Part shown: piece by piece, positions 25,088 through 34,011 of the stretch
Layout: every line of letters begins with the position of its first letter
How positions within the stretch are numbered: the first letter of the stretch is position 1
From: Bradyrhizobium yuanmingense
GTDB lineage: Bacteria; Pseudomonadota; Alphaproteobacteria; Rhizobiales; Xanthobacteraceae
Direction of reading: 5' to 3'
NCBI RefSeq assembly: GCF_029167105.1
Contig: NZ_JARFML010000005.1
Span: forward strand, 62,001 to 126,000
DNA: 64,000 nt
Translations under genes and position numbers: made by a program
The notes under the pieces: generated by a model
Databases searched by the model: none
The model's input: only the letters and a program-made list of their open reading frames with translations
Told to the model about the DNA's origin: nothing

Positions 25088-26308
25088 TTACAACGCCTCG
25101 CCCTTCAACAGCCGCGGCACCTCGCCGGTGAGGCCTGCGGCCTGGCGGATGAAGAGGTTCTTCAGCGGCGGGGCGCGGTCGACGAGGCCGAGGCCGATGT
25201 CGCGCACCGTGCGCAACAGCGTCGACTGGTTGGAGAACAGGAAGTTCAGCGAGTTGGTGGCGACGCCCATCGCCATGGTGTCGAACCGGCGCCAGCGCTG
25301 GTAGCGTTCGAGCACGTCCGCCCCGCCGATATCCAGGCCGAGCCGCGCGGCATCGACCACCACTTCCGCCAGCGCAGCGACGTCCTTCAGGCCCATGTTG
25401 AGGCCCTGGCCCGCGATGGGGTGGATGACATGGGCGGCGTCGCCGACCAGCGCGAGGCGCTCGGCGATGAAGGACCGCGCGACGAAATAAGACAGCGGAA
25501 ACGCCCGCGGCTTGTCGAGCACCTTGACCTCGCCGAGATGCAGGCCGAAGCGCTGCTCGAGCTCGGCGTGGAATTCCTCGTCGCCGAGGGCAATGATGCG
25601 CGCGGCCTCAGTGCGGCGCTCGGTCCACACCAGCGAGGAGCGTTTGCCGGTGAGCGGCAGGATCGCGAACGGGCCGGCCGGCAGGAAGTGTTCCTCGGCG
25701 CGGCCCTCGTGATCGCGCTCGTGGCCGACGGTGACGACGATGCCGGACTGGTCGTACTCCCAGCCATGGGTGACGATGCCGGCGCGCTCGCGCAGCTTCG
25801 ACCGCGCGCCATCGGCGGCGACCAAGAGGCCCGCCGCGATCACGCTGCCGTCGCCGAGCGTCACGTCGATGCCGTCAGTCCGCGCATCGTAGGACGCGAC
25901 CGGGGTGGCGCGAAGGTCGATGCCAGCGGCCTCGGCGCGCACCACCAGCGCATCGATCAGGCGGCGATTCTCTACCATGTGGGCGAAAGGCTCGCCCGGC
26001 GCGACATCGCCAGCGAAGTTCAGGAACACCGGGCGGGTGGCGTCCTCGAGCTTGGAATCAGTGACGACCATGTCGAGGATCGGCTGGGCCTCGTCCCGGA
26101 CGTCGTCCCAGGCGCCGATCGTCTCGAACAGGCGGCGGCACGCGGCGACGATCGCGGTGGCGCGGGGATCGCGGCTCGGCCGCGTGCCGAGCGCGGGATC
26201 GGCGACGACGATTGGGATCTCGGGCCCGAGCCCCTGGCGTAGCGCCAAGGCCAGCGCAAGGCCGGCAAACGCGCCGCCACCGATGACAATGCTACCCTGT
26301 ACCGACAT
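25088..26308 (-). CDS. UbiH/UbiF/COQ6-family FAD-dependent hydroxylase
   Basis: 406 residues. It has an N-terminal FAD-binding GGGAFAGLALALAL motif, the central LLVAADGARSKLRE (DG motif) and LVGDAAHVIHPIAGQGLNMGLKD (the GD motif that binds the FAD ribityl and the pyrophosphate). These define aromatic monooxygenases of the ubiquinone pathway, which hydroxylate the benzoquinone ring using O2 and NAD(P)H at the membrane. Which ring carbon this one modifies cannot be told from sequence. No other ubi genes are in the window. Confidence 0.92.
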   Translation of the reverse strand: MSVQGSIVIGGGAFAGLALALALRQGLGPEIPIVVADPALGTRPSRDPRATAIVAACRRLFETIGAWDDVRDEAQPILDMVVTDSKLEDATRPVFLNFAGDVAPGEPFAHMVENRRLIDALVVRAEAAGIDLRATPVASYDARTDGIDVTLGDGSVIAAGLLVAADGARSKLRERAGIVTHGWEYDQSGIVVTVGHERDHEGRAEEHFLPAGPFAILPLTGKRSSLVWTERRTEAARIIALGDEEFHAELEQRFGLHLGEVKVLDKPRAFPLSYFVARSFIAERLALVGDAAHVIHPIAGQGLNMGLKDVAALAEVVVDAARLGLDIGGADVLERYQRWRRFDTMAMGVATNSLNFLFSNQSTLLRTVRDIGLGLVDRAPPLKNLFIRQAAGLTGEVPRLLKGEAL

Positions 26309-26400
26309 ACCAAAGCTTCCCGGACAATTCTCGGTCTTGCTAGCAGACTTGAGCTGGGCGAAACAGTGCGGTGAAACGAGGGCCGCTAGCCCTTCGTTCC

Positions 26401-26490
26401 GTCATTCCGGGGCGCGCAACGCGCGAACCCGGAATCCAGAGGTTTATCAGCTCGAGATTCCGGGTTCGCACCGCGTGCGCCCCGGAATGA
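26401..26490. repeat. GTCATTCCGGGGCGCG composite palindrome
   Basis: The left end GTCATTCCGGGGCGCG and the right end GTGCGCCCCGGAATGA are complementary, and an inner CCGGAATCC...GATTCCGG pairing is present. It lies in the divergent gap between ubiH-like and tesB. The same family occurs at 38417-38524. Confidence 0.8.
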
Positions 26491-26512
26491 GGCATCACTG
26501 GAAAGCACCATC

Positions 26513-27376
26513 ATGTCTAAAGGACTGATCGACCTCATCGGGATCCTCGACCTCGAGCAGCTCGAGGTGAACCTGTTCCGCGGCAACAGCCCGAAGACGA
26601 GCTGGCAGCGGGTGTTCGGCGGCCAGGTGATCGGGCAGGCGATGGTCGCGGCCTGCCGCACCGTGGAGGGCCGGCTGCCGCATTCGCTGCATTGCTATTT
26701 CATCCTGCCGGGCGATCCACAGATCCCGATCATCTACCAGGTCGAGCGCCTGCGCGACGGCAAGAGCTACTCGACCCGCCGCGTCACCGCGATCCAGCAC
26801 GGCAACGCGATCTTCTCGATCATGGTGTCGTTCCACGCCGAGGAGGAGACTGCGTTCGACCACCAGGACAAGATGCCGGACGTGCCGCCGCCGGAAAAGC
26901 TCACGGCGGAGGAGGTGGCCAAGCAGCCGATGTTCAAGGAGATGCCGGACTTCATCCGCCGCTATTACGAATCCGATCGTCCGATCGAGCTGCGCCCCGT
27001 CGAGCTCGGCCGTTACTTCGGCCAGAAGATCGACGACGGCCGCATCCACGTCTGGATCAAGACCGCCGCCAAGCTGCCCGACGATCCGGCGCTGCACATG
27101 TGCGCGCTCGCTTACGCCTCGGACTTCTCACTGCTCGACGCGATCATGGCGCGCTATGGCCGCACGCTGTTCGACAAGCGCATGATGCCGGCGAGTCTCG
27201 ACCACGCGATGTGGTTCCATCGCCCGTTCCGCGCCGACGAATGGCTGCTCTATGCGCAGGATTCGCCGAGTGCGCAATCGGGCCGGGGCCTGACCCGCGG
27301 CTCGATCTTCAAGCCGGACGGCACGCTGGTCGCCTCCGTCGCGCAGGAAGGCTCGGTGCGCGAACGGAAGGCCTGA
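26513..27376 (+). CDS. tesB: Acyl-CoA thioesterase II
   Basis: 287 residues, the usual TesB length, made of two hotdog domains. Diagnostic segments are FGGQVIGQAMVAACRTV near residue 40, SLHCYFILPGDPQIPIIYQV, and in the second half YASDFSLLDAIM (with the Asp of the catalytic triad) and SLDHAMWFHRPFRADEWLLY. It hydrolyses a broad range of acyl-CoAs in the cytosol. The gene is divergent from the ubiH-like gene with a repeat between them. Confidence 0.94.
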   Translation: MSKGLIDLIGILDLEQLEVNLFRGNSPKTSWQRVFGGQVIGQAMVAACRTVEGRLPHSLHCYFILPGDPQIPIIYQVERLRDGKSYSTRRVTAIQHGNAIFSIMVSFHAEEETAFDHQDKMPDVPPPEKLTAEEVAKQPMFKEMPDFIRRYYESDRPIELRPVELGRYFGQKIDDGRIHVWIKTAAKLPDDPALHMCALAYASDFSLLDAIMARYGRTLFDKRMMPASLDHAMWFHRPFRADEWLLYAQDSPSAQSGRGLTRGSIFKPDGTLVASVAQEGSVRERKA

Positions 27377-27415
27377 TCGCTTCAAGCACGACCAGCAGCG
27401 CCTGAAGCGTTCAGA

Positions 27416-28294
27416 TCATGCCCCGAGCGAGCCGCGCGGCGCGAGCTCGGTCTGCGAGGCGAACCAGTTCATGATCCAGCGGTACACCCACGGGATCGGG
27501 ATGATGAAGCACATCAGGATGGCGGCCACGATGCCGCGCCAGAGGATATCGAGGCCGCTGCCCTTGAAGACGATCTCGCGCCGGGTGCCCTCGATGTTGC
27601 GGCAGAACCAGCGCATCTGGGCCGCGGCCACCCAAGCCCAGCCGATGATGGTGATGATGGAAATCGCGAACAGCAGATTCCAGCCGATATAGGCCCAGAC
27701 CGAACCGGTGAAGCTGAGGCCCAGCGGCTGCCCGTTGGAGGCGAGGTTCGCGACCATCCATTTGATCAGCAGCCAGTAGAGCACGATCTGCACGATGAAC
27801 AGCAGATTGCTCAATATCTCGCTGCCGACGAAGCCGAGCGCGATGGCGAGAACGATGAAGCCGAAATACCACGGCACCAATGTCATCGCATTGCCGGTGA
27901 AGCTGAGGTTCGGCCGCCCAGGGACCTTCACGCAGGAGACGATCCATCTGGTGTACCAGACCAAGGCCCAGGGCGCCGGGATGACGAAGATCATTCCGAT
28001 CAGCAGGACGATGCTGCGCCAGGTGAATTCGAGGATGCTGAAATCGACCGAGAGCGATCCGCCGCTTGCATAGCCGGCAGCGCCGCCATAGCCACTGCCG
28101 CCCGTCGGGACCATCGGCGGCGCACCGCCGCCGATCAGGCCGGGAATTTCGGCGGCCTTCTGCCAGCCGGCCATGCCCTCGGTCCAGACCAAGGTGTCCG
28201 GACGCACGACGCCCTGGGCAACGAGGTCGCGGAATTGCCCTTCCGGAAAGGGCCCCTGCTGCTTGCCCTCGGATGCGTAAAACCAACTCGCCAT
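27416..28294 (-). CDS. GYF_2-domain membrane protein, DUF898-like
   Basis: 292 residues. The N-terminal ~50 are a GYF_2/DUF4339 domain (SWFYASEGKQQGPFPEGQF, then DTLVWTEGMAGWQKAAEIP). A Gly/Ala-rich linker follows, then about six hydrophobic segments. Two related blocks containing SFTG (LSFTGNAMTLVPWYFGFI and GLSFTGSVWAYIGWNLLFA) suggest an internal duplication, as in DUF898/YjgN proteins. Function unknown; GYF-type domains usually bind Pro-rich or protein partners, so a membrane-anchored adaptor is a guess. Confidence 0.82.
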   Translation of the reverse strand: MASWFYASEGKQQGPFPEGQFRDLVAQGVVRPDTLVWTEGMAGWQKAAEIPGLIGGGAPPMVPTGGSGYGGAAGYASGGSLSVDFSILEFTWRSIVLLIGMIFVIPAPWALVWYTRWIVSCVKVPGRPNLSFTGNAMTLVPWYFGFIVLAIALGFVGSEILSNLLFIVQIVLYWLLIKWMVANLASNGQPLGLSFTGSVWAYIGWNLLFAISIITIIGWAWVAAAQMRWFCRNIEGTRREIVFKGSGLDILWRGIVAAILMCFIIPIPWVYRWIMNWFASQTELAPRGSLGA

Positions 28295-28503
28295 GGAACG
28301 TCCCCCTCGAACTTACGTATGTACCGGCCGGGACGCTTCGGTTCACGCCTCGGTTCACCGCATCCATGCCAAAAATGCATTGTGAATGATGAACAGCTGC
28401 CCTGTACAGAGGCGGCCGTTCACATGACCGCCCTTGGTCAAACGTTTTTCCGCTTCAATCTGCAACTTTTTTGTGCCATTTGCCCGGAAAGATGCCAGAT
28501 TGA

Positions 28504-28893
<390 letters not shown>

Positions 28894-28907
28894 CTTTTTG
28901 TTTCGAT

Positions 28908-28951
28908 GCGTTTTCTTCATGCGAACCGGTATCCACTTCGCTCGAAAACGC
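28908..28951. repeat. GCGTTTTC inverted repeat between glnK and amtB
   Basis: Arms GCGTTTTC (28908-28915) and GAAAACGC (28944-28951), with inner CATGCGAACCGG-type sequence. It lies in the 134-bp glnK-amtB gap and would be in a shared transcript. It looks like another genus-level repeat family. Confidence 0.65.
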
Positions 28952-29027
28952 TTTGACACGACTGCTTCGATCGCACCGGGCAAATACGCCACAGCGTGCG
29001 ACGCCAATTGATGCCGGGGGGAACGAT

Positions 29028-30329
29028 ATGGCGGGATTGTCGCGCCGCGCAGCTGCCATGGCTGCGCCAATCGGATTTGTGTCCGTCCTGGCTGCGCCGG
29101 CGCACGCGGCGGCAAACGAGATCAGCACCGCCGACACCGCCTGGATGATCGTCGCGACAGCGCTGGTGCTGATGATGACGATCCCGGGGCTTGCGCTGTT
29201 CTATTCCGGCATGGTGCGCAAGAAGAACGTGCTCGCCACCATGGCGCAGAGCCTGGCCGCGGTGACGTTGATCTCCATTCTCTGGGTGGCGTTCGGCTAC
29301 TCGCTGTGCTTCGTCGGCGACGGCCCCTGGATCGGCACGCTCGATCGCTGGTTTCTCGCCGGCATGACCATGGACAGCGTCAACCCTGCGGCGAAGACGA
29401 TCCCGGAATCGCTGTTCATGCTGTACCAGATGACGTTCGCCATCATCACGGTGGCGCTGGTCGCGGGCTCGGTCGCCGACCGCATACGGTTCTCGGCCTA
29501 TCTGCTGTTCTCGGTCGCCTGGTTCATCTTCGTCTACATTCCGCTGGCGCATTGGGTGTGGGGCGGCGGCTTCCTCGCCAGCATGGGCGTGCTCGATTTC
29601 GCCGGCGGTCTCGTCGTGCATCTGTCGGCCGGCACCGGCGGCCTCGTTGCCGCCAAGGTGATGGGACGCCGTCACGGCTATGGCACCGAGAATCTCTCGC
29701 CGTTCGATCTGTCGCTCGCGGTGATGGGGACCGGCCTGTTGTGGGTCGGCTGGTTCGGCTTCAACGGCGGCTCGGCAGGCGCGGCCAATTCGCGCGCGGT
29801 GATGGCGATCATCGCCACCCATCTGGCCGCCTGCGCCGGCGCGCTGACCTGGGGCGCGATCGAATGGTCGACGCGGCGCAAGCCCTCGGTGCTCGGCATG
29901 ATCTCCGGCGCGGTCGCCGGTCTCGGCACCATCACGCCGGCCTCGGGCTTCGTCGCGCCATGGCACGGCATCGTCATCGGCATCATCGCCGGTGCGGCCT
30001 GCTATTGGGCCTGTACCTGGCTGAAGCACCGCTTCGACTACGACGATTCGCTCGACGTCTTCGGCGTCCACGGCATCGGCGGCCTGACCGGCACCCTGCT
30101 CGCTGGTGTGTTCGCGACCAGCGCCATCGGCGGCACCGCCGGCCTGCTGGAGGGCCATCCGCAGCAGCTCCTGATCCAGTTCTACGGGGTCGCCGTGACC
30201 TTGGTCTGGTCGGCGGGCGTCAGCTTCATCCTGCTCAAGCTGGTCGGCCTGTTCGTGCCCTTGCGCGTATCCCGTGAGCACGAGCTCGAGGGCCTGGATA
30301 TTTCGCAGCACGGAGAAGCCCTGCAATAG
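29028..30329 (+). CDS. amtB: Ammonium transporter AmtB (copy 1)
   Basis: 433 residues from the ATG at 29028, with a strong GGGGGAA upstream. A signal-like N-terminus (SVLAAPAHAAANE) precedes eleven membrane helices. The twin pore histidines lie in DFAGGLVVHLSAGTGG and DVFGVHGIGGLTG, and the start of the core has the Amt signature WMIVATALVLMMTIPGLALF. It takes up ammonium and, with GlnK, senses it at the inner membrane. It has no long insertion in the loop before DFAGG, unlike copy 2. Confidence 0.95.
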   Translation: MAGLSRRAAAMAAPIGFVSVLAAPAHAAANEISTADTAWMIVATALVLMMTIPGLALFYSGMVRKKNVLATMAQSLAAVTLISILWVAFGYSLCFVGDGPWIGTLDRWFLAGMTMDSVNPAAKTIPESLFMLYQMTFAIITVALVAGSVADRIRFSAYLLFSVAWFIFVYIPLAHWVWGGGFLASMGVLDFAGGLVVHLSAGTGGLVAAKVMGRRHGYGTENLSPFDLSLAVMGTGLLWVGWFGFNGGSAGAANSRAVMAIIATHLAACAGALTWGAIEWSTRRKPSVLGMISGAVAGLGTITPASGFVAPWHGIVIGIIAGAACYWACTWLKHRFDYDDSLDVFGVHGIGGLTGTLLAGVFATSAIGGTAGLLEGHPQQLLIQFYGVAVTLVWSAGVSFILLKLVGLFVPLRVSREHELEGLDISQHGEALQ

Positions 30330-30638
30330 GCGCTGATACTACGTAAATACCGTCCTGCTGCTCGACGCGTGAGCAACATTGTGTCGAGAGCCTGTCCTGC
30401 CCATGTTTTGCGCAGGCGTGACCACGTTTTGAGCGCGACGTAATAGCGCACTGCATCGCAACACCCGCCGAAGGCGAAAACCCCCGTCTTCATAATCCGT
30501 TAGGCAATCCGCCTGATCTGGCACGGCATTTGATTCTAGGGGTCCGGCTGTGCCCGCGTAGTGAAACTTCTCCCTCGTGGCGAACCAGTCGAGAACGCCC
30601 GGCCACGTCCGGACCGGGCCCAAGCGGGGATAGGACCC
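30330..30638. other. 309-bp intergenic region between the two glnK-amtB pairs
   Basis: No gene is supported here. It carries the sigma-54-like element at 30519-30534, so the second pair probably has its own promoter. Near 30410-30470 I looked for NtrC-type palindromes and found none convincing. Confidence 0.55.
30519..30534 (+). promoter_or_regulatory. Sigma-54-like -24/-12 element upstream of glnK copy 2
   Basis: TGGCACGGCATTTGAT matches the TGGCAC-N5-TTGC consensus, with GG at 30520-30521 and the -12 G at 30532; the last consensus base is A instead of C (GA, not GC). The GG-to-G spacing is correct. The implied start near 30545 lies about 94 nt before the glnK start. RpoN control of glnK-amtB is well known, which supports the reading. 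Confidence 0.5.
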
Positions 30639-30977
30639 ATGAAAATTGTTATGGCGATCATCAAGCCATTCAAGCTTGAAGAAGTCCGTGACGCCCTGAC
30701 CGCCATCGGCGTTCACGGTCTCACGGTGACGGAAGTCAAGGGGTATGGCCGCCAGAAGGGCCATACGGAAATCTATCGCGGCGCCGAATATGCCGTGAGC
30801 TTCCTGCCCAAGATCAAGATCGAGGTCGCTGTCGCCTCCGACCAGGTCGACAAGACCATCGACGCGATCACGTCCGCGGCGAAAACCGGACAGATCGGCG
30901 ACGGCAAGATCTTCGTCATCAACCTCGACCACGCGGTGCGCATCCGCACCGGCGAGGCCGATGCCGCGGCCCTCTGA
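30639..30977 (+). CDS. glnK: PII signal-transduction protein GlnK (copy 2)
   Basis: 112 residues, nearly the same as copy 1 over the whole length, including [17 protein letters not shown] with Tyr51 and [24 protein letters not shown]. The differences are mostly conservative ([17 protein letters not shown] against [17 protein letters not shown]). It is followed after 37 nt by the second amtB. A sigma-54-like element lies about 105 nt upstream of the start. Confidence 0.95.
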   Translation: MKIVMAIIKPFKLEEVRDALTAIGVHGLTVTEVKGYGRQKGHTEIYRGAEYAVSFLPKIKIEVAVASDQVDKTIDAITSAAKTGQIGDGKIFVINLDHAVRIRTGEADAAAL

Positions 30978-31014
30978 TTTCGCGCTCAACCTTATCCAAG
31001 CAGGAGTAAACAAT

Positions 31015-32463
31015 ATGACGTTCAAGCGTCCCTATGGCGCGGGACTGGCGGCTCTCGCAGTCGGCCTGTTCGCTGCGACCGCAGCCTACGCCGAGCCAAC
31101 GGTCAACAAGGGAGACAACGCCTGGATGCTGACATCGACAGTGCTGGTGCTGTTGATGACGATCCCCGGCCTCGCGCTGTTCTACGGCGGTCTCGTTCGT
31201 TCCAAGAACATGCTCTCGGTCCTGATGCAGGTGTTCTACAGCGTCTGCGTCGTCACCGTGATCTGGGCCGTGTACGGCTACAGCCTCGCCTTCACCGGCG
31301 GCTCCGACTTCATCGGCGGCTTCTCCAAGGCCTTCATGATGGGCGTCACCACCGAGACGAAGGTCGCGACCTTCTCGGTCGATGCCAACGTCACGGAGCT
31401 CATCTACATGTGCTTCCAGATGACCTTCGCGGCGATCACGCCCGCCCTCATCGTCGGCGCCTTCGCCGAGCGCATGAAGTTCTCGGCCATCGCGCTCTTC
31501 ATTCCGCTCTGGGTCACGCTGATCTACTTCCCGATCGCGCACATGGTCTGGTACTGGCCCGGCCCGGATCTGATCCAGGACGCGGCCAAGGCGCTCGCTG
31601 CAGCGGGTGATGCGGCGGCGAAGACCGCGGCGCAGGCCAAGCTCGACGAGATCAACGCCGATGCGGGCTGGATCTTCAAGATGGGCGCCATCGACTTCGC
31701 AGGCGGCACCGTGGTGCACATCAACGCCGGCATCGCAGGCCTCGTCGGCGCTCTCCTGATCGGCAAGCGCGTCGGCTACGGCAAGGAGCTGATGGCTCCG
31801 CACTCGCTGACGATGTCGATGATCGGTGCCTCGCTGCTCTGGGTTGGCTGGTTCGGCTTCAACGCCGGCTCCAACCTCGAAGCCAGCGGCGGCGCTGCAC
31901 TCGCCATGACCAACTCCTTCGTCGCCACCGCGGCCGCTGCGCTGTCGTGGATGTTCGCGGAGTGGATCATCAAGGGCCATCCCTCCGTGCTCGGCGTCAT
32001 CTCCGGCGCGATCGCGGGCCTCGTGGCGGTCACGCCTGCGGCCGGCTTCGCCGGCGTCATGGGCGCGATCGTCCTCGGCCTCGTGGTCGGCGTGGTCTGC
32101 CTGTTCTTCTGCACGGTCGTGAAGAACGCGCTCGGCTACGACGACTCGCTCGACGTGTTCGGCGTGCACTGCATCGGCGGCATCGTCGGCGCCATCGGCA
32201 CCGGCATTCTCGTCAACCCCGCGCTGGGCGGCGCCGGCATCATCGACTACACGGCGATTCCGCCGAAGGTCGCCGATTACGACTTCGCCACGCAGATGCT
32301 CGCCCAGATCAAGGCCGTCGTCACCACGCTGGTGTGGTCGGGCGTCGGTTCGGCGATCATCTTCAAGGTCGTCGATGTGATCGTTGGCCTGCGCGCCAAT
32401 GTCGAGAGCGAGCGTGAAGGCCTCGACATCACCGAGCACACCGAGCGCGCCTACAACATGTAA
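31015..32463 (+). CDS. amtB: Ammonium transporter AmtB (copy 2)
   Basis: 482 residues from the ATG at 31015, preceded by AGGAGT. A signal peptide (AALAVGLFAATAAYAEP) leads into the Amt core (WMLTSTVLVLLMTIPGLALF). Pore histidines are in DFAGGTVVHINAGIAG and DVFGVHCIGGIVG. Compared with copy 1, it has an extra loop of about 35 residues, rich in Ala, Lys and Asp, between the helix ending HMVWYWPG and DFAGG, on the periplasmic side by Amt topology. The C-terminal tail DITEHTERAYNM is cytosolic, where GlnK docks in the family. Confidence 0.95.
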   Translation: MTFKRPYGAGLAALAVGLFAATAAYAEPTVNKGDNAWMLTSTVLVLLMTIPGLALFYGGLVRSKNMLSVLMQVFYSVCVVTVIWAVYGYSLAFTGGSDFIGGFSKAFMMGVTTETKVATFSVDANVTELIYMCFQMTFAAITPALIVGAFAERMKFSAIALFIPLWVTLIYFPIAHMVWYWPGPDLIQDAAKALAAAGDAAAKTAAQAKLDEINADAGWIFKMGAIDFAGGTVVHINAGIAGLVGALLIGKRVGYGKELMAPHSLTMSMIGASLLWVGWFGFNAGSNLEASGGAALAMTNSFVATAAAALSWMFAEWIIKGHPSVLGVISGAIAGLVAVTPAAGFAGVMGAIVLGLVVGVVCLFFCTVVKNALGYDDSLDVFGVHCIGGIVGAIGTGILVNPALGGAGIIDYTAIPPKVADYDFATQMLAQIKAVVTTLVWSGVGSAIIFKVVDVIVGLRANVESEREGLDITEHTERAYNM

Positions 32464-32787
32464 CCCTCTCCTCCCGGGCGCGGTCTTTTCGGGGACCGCG
32501 TCCACAACTACGGTTCGGGCACATACCCGGCAATGCCCTGACCGTTGAGGGGCTCCAGCGCAAGCTGGAGCCCCTTTCTTTTGATGGCTCCGCCTGCAGA
32601 CACCTCCAGGGGCGGGTGGACCGTCCATGCACGCTGCTATCTCCGGCCCCATTATTCCCGCTCTGGACGCGGGCGGCGGCCGATGGTTAATCGCGTCTTA
32701 ACCTCGCCCTATCTATGGTGAACTGAACCGCTTCCCGCCGGCGCCTTTGGTGCGACCGGCCGTTCCAAGAGTACTGGCGCCCAACGA
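32464..32787. other. 324-bp intergenic region with terminator and downstream promoter
   Basis: Contains a small GCGGTC/GACCGC hairpin (32480-32499), then the strong terminator at 32549-32582. The segment GGTTAATCGCGTCTTAACC near 32685-32703 forms an AT-richer patch with inverted GGTTAA/TTAACC arms, possibly part of the promoter for the aminotransferase gene. No coding sequence is supported. Confidence 0.6.
32549..32582 (+). terminator. Intrinsic terminator of the glnK-amtB cluster
   Basis: Perfect 11-bp stem GGGGCTCCAGC (32549-32559) / GCTGGAGCCCC (32564-32574), a GCAA tetraloop, then TTTCTTTT. It is the clearest rho-independent terminator in the window. Confidence 0.93.
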
Positions 32788-34002
32788 ATGGCTCTGACCG
32801 CTTCATCCCGTGCGCCGCAGGGCGGTAATGGCTCCGATTCCGAACGCTCGCCCTTCGTCCGGCTGAACGAGCTGCTGGCCCCGCATCAGCCGGGCAAGCC
32901 CTTGATTTCGCTTGCCGTCGGCGAGCCCCAGCATCCCGTGCCCGACTTCGTCGGCCCGGTGCTGGCCAAGCACATCGCCGATTTCGGCCGTTATCCCGCG
33001 AACAAGGGTACCGACCCGTTCCGCAACGCCGCGGGGGCCTGGCTGTCGACGCGGTTCAAGCTGCCGCGGCCGCTCGACCCCGAGAGCGAGATTCTCGTCC
33101 TCAATGGCAGCCGCGAGGGGCTGTTCCTCGCCGCGATCGCGGCCGCGCGCTATGTCGGCCCGCGTCCGGGCAAGCCCGCGATCCTGATGCCGAACCCGTT
33201 CTATCCGGTCTACGGCGCCGGTGCTCTTGCGGCCGCTTGCGAGCCGGTGCATCTGCCGACCACGGTCGAGAACGGCTTCCTGCCCGACCTCGACGCCATC
33301 AATGAGGCGACGCTGGCGCGCACGGTGGCGTTCTACCTGGCTTCGCCCGCCAATCCGCAGGGCTCGGTCGCGAGGCCCGGCTATTTCAAGCGCTTAAAGC
33401 AGCTCGCCGACCGCTATGGCTTCGTGATCCTCAGCGACGAGTGCTATTCCGAGATCTACACCCGCGAGGCACCCGGCAGCGCGCTGGAATGCGCCGGCCC
33501 CGACTTCACGCGCGTGGTCGCGTTCCAGTCGCTGTCGAAACGCTCCAACCTGCCGGGCCTGCGTGTCGGCTTTGCCGCCGGCGACAAGAAGTTCATCGGC
33601 ATGTTCCTCGAGCTGCGCAACATCGCAGCGCCCCAGGTGCCGGTGCCGCTGCAGCATGTCGCGACGGTCGCCTATGGCGATGAGGCGCATGTCGAGGAGA
33701 ATCGGCGGCTCTACCGCATCAAGTTCGACCTCGCCGACCAGATCATCGGCAATCGTTACGGCTATGGCCGCCCCGATGGCGGCTTCTGCGTCTGGCTCAA
33801 CACCTCCGAGATCGGCGACGACGTGTCGGTGACGCTCAAGCTGTTCAGGGAAGCCGGCGTGCGCGTGGTGCCCGGCAGCTTCCTGGCGCGACAGCAGCCT
33901 GACGGATTCAATCCCGGCGCAGGCTATATCCGCCTCGCGCTGGTGCAGGACGGCGAGACCACGGCGCAGGCGCTGCACCGGCTGGTCGAGACTCTGGGTT
34001 AG
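32788..34002 (+). CDS. Class I/II PLP aminotransferase, DapC-like (succinyldiaminopimelate aminotransferase)
   Basis: 404 residues of the fold-type I aminotransferase family. Landmarks are ISLAVGEPQHPVPDF near the N-terminus, LVLNGSREGLFLAAIAAA, FYLASPANPQGSV (the Asn of the NPxG motif), ILSDECYSEIYT and the Schiff-base lysine in FQSLSKRSNLPGLRVGF. SLSKRSN and the overall pattern resemble DapC proteins, which make the amino donor step of lysine and peptidoglycan diaminopimelate synthesis. Other substrates are possible, so the specific call is an inference. The gene is 9 nt from ftsK. Confidence 0.85.
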   Translation: MALTASSRAPQGGNGSDSERSPFVRLNELLAPHQPGKPLISLAVGEPQHPVPDFVGPVLAKHIADFGRYPANKGTDPFRNAAGAWLSTRFKLPRPLDPESEILVLNGSREGLFLAAIAAARYVGPRPGKPAILMPNPFYPVYGAGALAAACEPVHLPTTVENGFLPDLDAINEATLARTVAFYLASPANPQGSVARPGYFKRLKQLADRYGFVILSDECYSEIYTREAPGSALECAGPDFTRVVAFQSLSKRSNLPGLRVGFAAGDKKFIGMFLELRNIAAPQVPVPLQHVATVAYGDEAHVEENRRLYRIKFDLADQIIGNRYGYGRPDGGFCVWLNTSEIGDDVSVTLKLFREAGVRVVPGSFLARQQPDGFNPGAGYIRLALVQDGETTAQALHRLVETLG

Positions 34003-34011
34003 GCGGGGCCC

